Assembly: GCA_024709185.1 (NCBI GenBank)
Contig: JANJXE010000018.1
Span: forward strand, 1-5,599
DNA from: Paludibacter sp.
GTDB lineage: Bacteria; Bacteroidota; Bacteroidia; Bacteroidales; Paludibacteraceae
Length of the DNA: 5,599 bases
Direction of reading: 5' to 3'
Positions 1 to 5,599 of this stretch are shown one piece after another (position 1 is the stretch's first letter; every line of letters starts with the position of its first letter). The translations under genes and the position numbers were made by a program. The notes beneath the pieces were generated by a model. The model had not been told where the DNA came from. It ran no database searches and saw nothing but the letters and a program-made list of their open reading frames with translations.

Positions 1-74
1 AGCCAAAGGGTCTTACACAAAAAAACATAATCGTAGGTGATTATCCAATTGAAGAATGTACCTTTGTGGCTTAA
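1..74 (+). CDS. Possible 3' end of an upstream gene (partial, unidentified)
   Basis: Reading from base 3, there are 23 sense codons before a TAA stop at 72-74. The peptide ends in GDYPIEECTFVA. It is the longest plus-strand frame entering from the left edge, since the other two stop at about 30 and 40, and its residue mix looks like ordinary protein. The fragment is too short to assign to any family. Two things weaken the call. One minus-strand frame is also open across this stretch, and a good promoter -7 element (59-66) lies inside the last codons. It could simply be intergenic DNA. Confidence 0.3.
   Translation, partial: PKGLTQKNIIVGDYPIEECTFVA
36..66 (+). promoter_or_regulatory. Candidate Bacteroidetes-type promoter for the RNA helicase gene
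   Basis: TACCTTTG at 59-66 is an exact match to the Bacteroidetes -7 consensus TAnnTTTG. Nineteen bases upstream, GGTG (36-39) matches only half of the -33 consensus TTTG. Transcription would begin near 72, giving a leader of about 100 bases before the helicase ATG at 171. The match could be chance, because it rests on six fixed bases, but it is the only full consensus I found between the left edge and the helicase. Confidence 0.45.
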
Positions 75-170
75 TTAGTTAGTATCCTTCCATTTCTCGT
101 ATCCGGGCAGTTTAAAAACAATCAAACTTTCGACACGATAACTCCGGGATGTAAACGACCATTTTTCTTT
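75..170 (+). other. Probable 5' leader of the helicase gene
   Basis: These 96 bases hold no convincing gene and would be transcribed from the promoter ending at 66. The core TCCGGG occurs twice, at 102-107 and 143-148. Because CCGG is self-complementary, ATCCGG (101-106) can pair with CCGGGAT (144-150) with one bulged G, making a weak long-range stem. The bases just before the start are A/T-rich (TTTTTCTTT) with no Shine-Dalgarno sequence. I see no recognisable riboswitch. Confidence 0.3.
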
Positions 171-1307
171 ATGACATTTCAACAACTTAATTTGGCAGAG
201 CCGATTTTAAACGCTTTGCAACACGAGGGTTACCATACCCCCACCCCTATCCAGGAAGCAGCTATTCCTGTAGTTCTTAACCAACACGACTTGCTCGGAT
301 GTGCTCAAACCGGTACTGGTAAAACAGCTGCTTTTGCAATTCCTATTTTGCAAAATCTGTCTAAAAAATATTCGAACGAGAAACAGCACCGAACGATTAA
401 AGTACTGATTGTTACCCCAACCCGCGAACTGGCTATCCAGATTGACGAAAGTTTTGGAGCCTACGGTCGCAACCTGCCTTTTCGGCACACAGTAATCTTT
501 GGCGGTGTAAATCAGAATCCACAAATTCAACAATTGAAAGCGGGTGTCGATATCCTGATTGCTACACCCGGGCGTTTGCTCGATTTACAACAGCAAAGGC
601 AGATCAACCTTCGACACCTCGAAGTATTTGTACTCGATGAAGCCGATCGCATGCTTGATATGGGCTTTATACATGATGTAAAACGAATCATTAAATTGAT
701 TCCTGAAAAACGTCAAACTTTGTTTTTCTCGGCAACCATGCCCGATCCCATTCGCAAACTGGCTGCCAGCATTCTTCGTAACCCGAAGGAAGTGCATGTC
801 ACTCCTGTATCGTCGACGGCTGAAACCATCGAACAGGCTATTTATTTTGTAGATGCACCTGCCAAGCGCGATTTATTGCTCTATTTGCTGGAAGATAAAT
901 CTATTGAGACAGCTCTTGTGTTTACACGTACAAAACACGGCGCCGATAAGGTGCAGCGTTTTCTTACGAAAGGAGGCATTAAGGCAGAGGCGATTCACGG
1001 AAATAAATCGCAAAATGCACGGCAACGCGCATTGACGAATTTCAAGGAACGCACTACGCGTGTGTTGGTAGCTACCGATATCGCTGCGCGCGGGATTGAT
1101 ATCGACGAACTCAATCTGGTTATCAACTATGAAATTCCAAACATCCCTGAAACCTATGTGCACCGCATCGGGCGAACCGGTCGGGCAGGCCTTGACGGAA
1201 AAGCGATTTCGTTTTGTGCAGCCGATGAACGCCCTTTTCTGAAAGATATTCAGAAACTGATTCGCATCACCCTGCCTGTCATCAACAATCATCCATTCAC
1301 CGATTAA
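171..1307 (+). CDS. rhlE: RhlE-type DEAD-box ATP-dependent RNA helicase
   Basis: This is a cytoplasmic ATP-dependent RNA helicase, the kind that remodels RNA duplexes in ribosome assembly, RNA decay and cold adaptation. All core motifs are present in the 378 residues. They are the Q motif with upstream F3 and GYHTPTPIQ (Q28), Walker A AQTGTGKT (45-52), PTRELA (83-88), GG (111-112), TPGR (132-135), DEAD (156-159), SAT (187-189), ALVFTRT (248-254), [11 protein letters not shown] (301-311) and [10 protein letters not shown] (331-340). The start MTFQQLNL fits the usual N-terminus of RhlE proteins, and no Shine-Dalgarno is seen. The protein ends just after the second RecA-like domain ([13 protein letters not shown]), so it lacks the basic or low-complexity C-terminal tail of many RhlE, DeaD and CsdA proteins. 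Family assignment is firm. The RhlE subgroup is judged from overall resemblance, and the specific RNA target is unknown. The next gene on this strand follows after 100 bases and has its own promoter. Confidence 0.93.
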   Translation: MTFQQLNLAEPILNALQHEGYHTPTPIQEAAIPVVLNQHDLLGCAQTGTGKTAAFAIPILQNLSKKYSNEKQHRTIKVLIVTPTRELAIQIDESFGAYGRNLPFRHTVIFGGVNQNPQIQQLKAGVDILIATPGRLLDLQQQRQINLRHLEVFVLDEADRMLDMGFIHDVKRIIKLIPEKRQTLFFSATMPDPIRKLAASILRNPKEVHVTPVSSTAETIEQAIYFVDAPAKRDLLLYLLEDKSIETALVFTRTKHGADKVQRFLTKGGIKAEAIHGNKSQNARQRALTNFKERTTRVLVATDIAARGIDIDELNLVINYEIPNIPETYVHRIGRTGRAGLDGKAISFCAADERPFLKDIQKLIRITLPVINNHPFTD

Positions 1308-1319
1308 CCAGTTTGTTGA

Positions 1320-1332
1320 TCAGATGATCTGA
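1320..1332. repeat. Short dyad symmetry between helicase and kinase genes
   Basis: TCAGAT and ATCTGA flank a single G, giving a 13-base near-perfect palindrome 13 bases after the helicase stop. An overlapping arrangement, GATCA-GA-TGATC, is also possible. The central spacing is too tight for a good RNA hairpin and no U-tract follows, so it is a poor terminator. It lies about 70 bases upstream of the predicted kinase transcription start, where a regulator could bind, but nothing else supports that. Confidence 0.25.
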
Positions 1333-1359
1333 AAAAGTAGTATCAAAGGTTTAATTTAA

Positions 1360-1390
1360 TTTGCTGTTCTAAAGTCTTTTTGTACTTTTG
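1360..1390 (+). promoter_or_regulatory. Bacteroidetes-type promoter for the sensor kinase gene
   Basis: TTTG at 1360-1363 and TACTTTTG at 1383-1390 are separated by 19 bases. This matches the Bacteroidetes housekeeping promoter (TTTG at -33, TAnnTTTG at -7) at every fixed position and in spacing. Transcription would start near 1395, leaving a leader of only about 12 bases before the ATG at 1408. This makes the kinase an independent transcription unit, although read-through from the helicase is not excluded. Confidence 0.75.
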
Positions 1391-1407
1391 CGCTAATTTC
1401 ATCGCGT

Positions 1408-3543
1408 ATGAGCACCTTAAATTTACAATCTGTTACTAAACAACGAGCAGTGTCGTTGATAAAGCGTATAGGGTTATTTTTGCTGATTCTTATTTCTCAG
1501 ATAGTACATGCCCATCATCCGGCTTATCAACTCACCGAGGCTGAAAAAGACTACCTGAAGAAACTAGGTCCGGTGACCATGTGTGTCGATCCCGATTGGG
1601 CTCCCCTTGAATTCATCGACCAGAAAGGCAACTATTCCGGCATTGCAGCCGACTTAATTAACCTGATGTCGGAACGTACAGGAATTGAATTTCAACTGAT
1701 TCCTACAGCTAATTGGGACGAAAGCCTGCTAAAATCGCAACGTGACGAATGCATGATCCTGGCTTGTCTTAACCAAACGGAAGAACGTAATAAGTGGCTG
1801 CTATTTACCAATACCTATTTTACCGATCACAATGTTTTAATTACCCGGGAAGAACACAATGAAATTACGAGACCTTCCCAGATGAGTGGCAAAACTATTG
1901 CCTTACCGAGCGGCACCAGTATTGAGGAACGAATCAGAAAAAAATTTCCAACGCTAAAGATTGTACTGTACAAAAGCGAAGAGGAAGCATTCAAAGCTGT
2001 AAGCGACCGTAAAGCAGATATGACAGTTCGATCATTGACGATGGCAGCCTATCATATCAAATCGCAGGGCTGGTTTAATCTGAAAATTGCCGGAGAATTA
2101 CCTGGTTTTAGCAATGAGTTAAAAATCGGGGTATCCCAATCGCATCCACAACTGCGCACCATTCTGAACAAAGCGATTCTAACCCTCGACGAAAGCGATG
2201 TTCGTAATGCAATTAACAATCATGTAACTATTAAGGTGGTTGATAACTTCAACTATGCACCCATTATACAGCTGTCCATAGTATTTATTGTTCTTATTTC
2301 AATTGGATTTATCTGGAATTATCAGCTTCGTCAGCTGAATTTGCGGTTGAAACTGGGCCAAAAGGAATTGATTAACCTGAGCGAACAACAGGAAAAAGAA
2401 ATTGCACACAGAAAGCAGATTGAAGAAAAACTCAGACTTAGCGAACAGCAATTAAGCAATTTAGTTTCCAATCTCCCCGGATTTGTATACAGGTGCTATG
2501 ATGATCCGTGTTACACTATGCAACTCATTAGTGAAGGTTGCATTTCAATTACCGGATATCAGCCATCCGACTTTATCAACAACAGAACAATTGCATTCTG
2601 TGAACTCATTTTACCTGAGGAAATGCCCGAAATTCAGCGAAAATGGGATATCGCGACGAACCAACATTCTCATTTCGAACATGAATACCGCATCAGAAAC
2701 GCCCGTGGTGCTATTCGATGGATATGGGAAAGAGGATATGTTACGTATGACGAACTTACCAAACAGAAAATCCTAGAGGGTTTCATTACCGACATTACCG
2801 ACCGGAAAATTGCTGAATCGGAACTTCGAAACAGAGAAGACAAGCTCCGTGAACTAAATGCGCAAAAGGATAAGTTTTTCTCCATCATTGCTCACGACCT
2901 CCGAAGCCCCTTTACGGCTATTGTAGGTTTTAGTGAGTTGCTTGCTCAACGACTCACCACGAAGGATTATGACGGCATAGAGGAATACGTGGACATGATT
3001 CTGAAGTCGTCGAAGAAGACGCTCGATTTGTTGATGAACTTGTTAGAATGGGCCCGTAGTCAGACCGGTAGAATCAGTTTCAATCCTGAATATTTTGAAT
3101 TAAAAGAGCTGGTGGATGAAACTGCTTTTGTGTTAGGGAATATGGCCGGACATAAATCCATAACACTCAACAAAGAGCTGGCAACCAACATTGTAGTCTA
3201 TGCTGACCGACAGATGCTTAGCACTATACTGCGTAATCTGGTGTCGAACGCAGTTAAATTTACACCGCCGGGAGGTACAGTTACCATTAAAGCTGCACGA
3301 ACCGAACATACTGTTTACATTCAGGTAAGTGACACCGGAATTGGAATTTCAGCAAATCGCATCGAGCGACTGTTCCGCATCGATAGCAACGAAACCACAT
3401 TGGGCACCAACGAAGAAGAAGGTACCGGACTGGGGTTAGTTCTCTGCAAAGAGTTTACCGATCGACATGGTGGCACACTGCATGTAGAAAGTGAACCCGG
3501 CACGGGCTCCGTATTTACACTTTCGTTGCCGTTACGTTTGTAA
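1408..3543 (+). CDS. Membrane sensor histidine kinase with periplasmic solute-binding (Venus-flytrap) and PAS domains
   Basis: This is a two-component sensor that should bind a small periplasmic ligand and autophosphorylate on histidine. An N-terminal signal sequence has basic residues K11-R20, a hydrophobic stretch at 21-33 and likely cleavage after VHA35. Residues about 50-278 form a family 3 solute-binding domain (PF00497-like, as in BvgS/EvgS), with DPDWAPLEF at 61-69 and TEER at 124-127. One membrane helix follows (about 286-304), then a coiled coil (about 306-350) and a PAS/PAC domain (about 350-470, ending ITDRKIAE). The kinase core has the H-box with phospho-acceptor H496 (SIIAHDLRSP), the N-box (N610, N614), DTGIG (642-646) and GTGLGL (672-677), so it looks catalytically intact. 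No receiver or output domain is fused, and no response regulator lies beside it in the window. The usual aspartate of amino-acid-binding relatives is replaced in the sensor (R208-S209), so the ligand is unknown. The ATG at 1408 is supported by the promoter and signal peptide; there is no Shine-Dalgarno. Confidence 0.9.
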   Translation: MSTLNLQSVTKQRAVSLIKRIGLFLLILISQIVHAHHPAYQLTEAEKDYLKKLGPVTMCVDPDWAPLEFIDQKGNYSGIAADLINLMSERTGIEFQLIPTANWDESLLKSQRDECMILACLNQTEERNKWLLFTNTYFTDHNVLITREEHNEITRPSQMSGKTIALPSGTSIEERIRKKFPTLKIVLYKSEEEAFKAVSDRKADMTVRSLTMAAYHIKSQGWFNLKIAGELPGFSNELKIGVSQSHPQLRTILNKAILTLDESDVRNAINNHVTIKVVDNFNYAPIIQLSIVFIVLISIGFIWNYQLRQLNLRLKLGQKELINLSEQQEKEIAHRKQIEEKLRLSEQQLSNLVSNLPGFVYRCYDDPCYTMQLISEGCISITGYQPSDFINNRTIAFCELILPEEMPEIQRKWDIATNQHSHFEHEYRIRNARGAIRWIWERGYVTYDELTKQKILEGFITDITDRKIAESELRNREDKLRELNAQKDKFFSIIAHDLRSPFTAIVGFSELLAQRLTTKDYDGIEEYVDMILKSSKKTLDLLMNLLEWARSQTGRISFNPEYFELKELVDETAFVLGNMAGHKSITLNKELATNIVVYADRQMLSTILRNLVSNAVKFTPPGGTVTIKAARTEHTVYIQVSDTGIGISANRIERLFRIDSNETTLGTNEEEGTGLGLVLCKEFTDRHGGTLHVESEPGTGSVFTLSLPLRL

Positions 3544-3544
3544 C
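3531..3544. repeat. Small inverted repeat at the convergent gene junction
   Basis: GTTAC (3531-3535) and GTAAC (3540-3544) flank a GTTT loop and include the kinase stop codon. A five-base-pair stem without a following U-run on either strand is a weak hairpin and not a standard intrinsic terminator. It is the only dyad I see near the point where the two convergent genes meet, 5 bases apart. Confidence 0.25.
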
Positions 3545-3548
3545 ACAC

Positions 3549-5599
3549 TCAATAGAAAAATAAATACATCTTGATATCTTCGAAAGGGTATGTTGTTGAT
3601 ACATATGTTTGTGTTGTAATGGTCTCAATTGGCTTTCCATCTTCATCCACACCCTTTTGTGTTTTCTTTGTATTGAATTGAATTGTTTTAATACTGGCTT
3701 GTGTTTCAGCACTATTGTTTGTTATAAAATGATAACGATTTGCATTCCACCTGTTTACACCGTTAGCCCGAATTATCACATTTTCAAAACTCCCAAAAAA
3801 AGAATCCTCAAAACGTGTCTTCGAGTCAGTGTATTCATAGTCCATACTGTGATTAATGGTCAATTTATCACGTATAAAATTATAAACGATATGCTGATCG
3901 ACTACCGATGAGTGAGCATCAACCACTATGGTCGAGTCGGTAATTTGTTGTTTAAAATCGACAGATGTACCATACGAAGTTGCAAACACCCTGAAAACAG
4001 CCGGTCCAAAGTAATCCTGACCTTCACCAAGAAATAACACCCGCAGGTCCGGGCTTTCTTCAATTACATGAATGGGTAAAGGCACTGTACTATAAGGACG
4101 GAAAAATGCAATGCCATCAAAAAACTTTAAATCCGGAAGCAAAAAGTACTCCAGTTCATCAGTAATTGAGGTATTTAGTATATCACCCGTACTTTTATTT
4201 ACAAACAAAAGGTAAGTCATGTTTTCATTGTTTGCTGGCTCAGAAGGATCGTACACACCTGCCAGAATGCTGATTGTATCCTTTTTGCTGACATCGGTCC
4301 ACTCCATCAGTTTTGTTGTTCCATTATATTTACCGGTGTATACTGATACATTTTCGGGTTTCGACTTTCTGTAATACTTAATAAGCATCAACTGATTGTT
4401 GTTAAGGTTGTAAATCTGAACCATTTTCGAAGAAAGATTACCCAATGAAATGCTGAAATTATCTTTCAACTGGGTTTCGTTATCCTTAAAGCGAATATAC
4501 TTATTTACAAACGATCTATAATTTGCTTTCAGGTATTTCAGAGGATCGGCATCCGGGTTTTTATCTTCATTGAATACATTGAAGTGAGCTTTACTACCTT
4601 CATACAAGAATCGAACAAAAGCATCGAATTCCTTTCCAAGTTCAGCTGTTTCACCTCCATCGGAAAGATTTTCGCGAACAAAATCGCTAAGGTAACCCAC
4701 CCAGGAACTAAAGTAAGGAGTATTTTTTATCAAATTCAACGCATTTAATTTCTTTCCGGGTCTATAAGTAGTCATGTAATGCAGGAAAACACTTGCCAGG
4801 TTCATTTCATCGGTCGCACCGCTACTGGCTAACTTCGACACCACAGGGACATTAAAACTATTGTACCATTGCTTGGCCAGCACATCGAAAATTGAACTTT
4901 CAGAAGGGATGGTATTTAACGCTTCAGAAAGTAAAATTTCCGGCTCGGGGACTTCCAGATCAGCAGGCAAAGGCCAAACTATCTGTCCTGCCAATGGGGC
5001 TGTAGCTTCCATCCAGAAAGAGTTACCCAAAGCAACTGTCATATAATAATCCTGGGTAAAGTGCATGTATTCATGGGCAATCACTGTTTTCACATATTCT
5101 CGTTTACCCTTTAAGTCATCCTTTGCAGCCAAAGCAATGTGTGGGTCAAGGTAGATATACCCCCGTCCAGCCAGATAGGTTCCAATATCGACCTTGCCGG
5201 CAGCGCTATTAGAAAGTGACTTCAGGTAAACATTAAATCGAAGCGAAGGTGTGGAAGCGCCCTTCCGTTCAAAATCCTCAATAATCTGACGGGTATAATT
5301 CGCTACATCCTGTATAAGATAAGGAGCTCCCCAGCCGTCAGGATCGGTATCAGAAGTGTTCCAGGAATTCAGATCATTGACAGCCATTCTGTCGTAAAAG
5401 CTTACAGAACTCATATAAAATGCATTGTTATCATAAATTACATTTACTCTCGGAATGGTGTAAATATGGGTATATCCTGCATGCGCCAGTTCAAACCATC
5501 CCAGTTTGGTAAGGTGATCGGTATGAAATACGATGCTTGTATCTTTTAGGTCCACAATCGATTGATCGAAAAACACCCATTCCTGCAAACGTTCATCGA
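3549..5599 (-). CDS. Putative exported zinc metallopeptidase, HEYMH gluzincin-like (5' end outside window)
   Basis: The frame is open to the right edge of the window (…DERLQEWVFFDQ), so the true start and any signal peptide lie beyond it. A TTG at 5588 is in frame but is probably not the start. At least 682 residues are present. Numbering from that TTG, AHEYMHFTQ (171-179) contains the zinc-peptidase motif HExxH, with H172, E173 and H176. WMEATA supplies E194, 17 residues after H176, a spacing close to that of gluzincins in which a downstream Glu is the third zinc ligand. Both sites lie in helix-like sequence, and the preceding GRGYIYLDPHIAL resembles the strand before the active-site helix in secreted peptidases. 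Residues about 380-679 look rich in beta strands, carry no recognised domain and end in KMYLFFY without an evident type IX secretion sorting domain. I do not recognise the family. Export, zinc binding and proteolysis are inferred from the motif. An inactive relative is possible. The gene converges on the kinase gene, so it has a separate promoter outside the window. Confidence 0.75.
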   Translation of the reverse strand, partial: DERLQEWVFFDQSIVDLKDTSIVFHTDHLTKLGWFELAHAGYTHIYTIPRVNVIYDNNAFYMSSVSFYDRMAVNDLNSWNTSDTDPDGWGAPYLIQDVANYTRQIIEDFERKGASTPSLRFNVYLKSLSNSAAGKVDIGTYLAGRGYIYLDPHIALAAKDDLKGKREYVKTVIAHEYMHFTQDYYMTVALGNSFWMEATAPLAGQIVWPLPADLEVPEPEILLSEALNTIPSESSIFDVLAKQWYNSFNVPVVSKLASSGATDEMNLASVFLHYMTTYRPGKKLNALNLIKNTPYFSSWVGYLSDFVRENLSDGGETAELGKEFDAFVRFLYEGSKAHFNVFNEDKNPDADPLKYLKANYRSFVNKYIRFKDNETQLKDNFSISLGNLSSKMVQIYNLNNNQLMLIKYYRKSKPENVSVYTGKYNGTTKLMEWTDVSKKDTISILAGVYDPSEPANNENMTYLLFVNKSTGDILNTSITDELEYFLLPDLKFFDGIAFFRPYSTVPLPIHVIEESPDLRVLFLGEGQDYFGPAVFRVFATSYGTSVDFKQQITDSTIVVDAHSSVVDQHIVYNFIRDKLTINHSMDYEYTDSKTRFEDSFFGSFENVIIRANGVNRWNANRYHFITNNSAETQASIKTIQFNTKKTQKGVDEDGKPIETITTQTYVSTTYPFEDIKMYLFFY

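Noticed and set aside
83..90. TATCCTTC as a second -7 element for the helicase
   Set aside because: It matches only part of TAnnTTTG and its spacing to the upstream TTTG is 16 bases, clearly worse than the exact element at 59-66.
873..1292. A 139-codon open frame on the minus strand inside the helicase gene
   Set aside because: It lies wholly opposite a well-supported helicase frame, has cysteine-rich implausible composition and matches no motif. It is a shadow of the coding strand.
1308..1407. Intrinsic terminator after the helicase gene
   Set aside because: The only dyad (1320-1332) has almost no loop and is followed by an A-run rather than a T-run on the coding strand.
2483..2776. A 97-codon plus-strand frame in the +1 register inside the kinase PAS region
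   Set aside because: It overlaps the kinase frame, which carries a recognisable PAS domain over the same bases. There is no independent start signal.
3609..3911. A 100-codon plus-strand frame opposite the metallopeptidase C-terminus
   Set aside because: It is antisense to a long continuous frame, its composition is cysteine- and isoleucine-rich without recognisable features, and no promoter or ribosome site precedes it.
5586..5588. TTG as a start codon for the minus-strand gene
   Set aside because: The frame stays open to the window edge with plausible protein sequence upstream (DER), and no signal peptide follows the TTG. The true start is most likely outside the window.
1..5599. Mobile elements, CRISPR arrays, tRNA or rRNA genes, tandem repeats
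   Set aside because: No terminal repeats, transposase motifs, regularly spaced repeats or tRNA-like cloverleaf sequences were seen on either strand. The window is almost fully occupied by three long coding frames.

Overview
The window looks like a chromosomal piece of a Bacteroidota (Bacteroidetes) genome. Three things suggest this. Two promoters carry the -7 element TAnnTTTG that is typical of the phylum. Neither fully visible start codon has a Shine-Dalgarno sequence. The helicase reads like a Bacteroidetes RhlE-type DEAD-box protein. Base composition is moderate and fairly even throughout, and I see no insertion sequence, integrase, tRNA, rRNA or CRISPR array.

Layout from left to right: (1) positions 1-74 may hold the last 23 codons of a plus-strand gene. 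(2) A candidate promoter at about 36-66 and a roughly 100-base leader precede a complete RhlE-type DEAD-box RNA helicase (171-1307). (3) A 100-base gap holds a short dyad and a textbook Bacteroidetes promoter (TTTG-N19-TACTTTTG). (4) This promoter drives a 711-residue membrane sensor histidine kinase (1408-3543) with a periplasmic Venus-flytrap ligand-binding domain, one membrane helix, a coiled coil, a PAS domain and a complete kinase core. (5) Five bases after its stop codon, a minus-strand gene ends. It runs off the right edge of the window and encodes a large, probably exported protein with an HEYMH zinc-metallopeptidase motif and a downstream glutamate in gluzincin-like spacing.

The three genes do not form an obvious pathway. 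The helicase and the kinase share a strand, but the kinase has its own promoter. The kinase has no receiver domain and no response-regulator gene beside it in the window, so it looks like an orphan sensor here. The metallopeptidase is convergent with it and therefore independently transcribed. The points most worth following up are the unassigned metallopeptidase and the altered ligand pocket of the kinase's sensor domain. I found no convincing evidence for a new multi-gene system.
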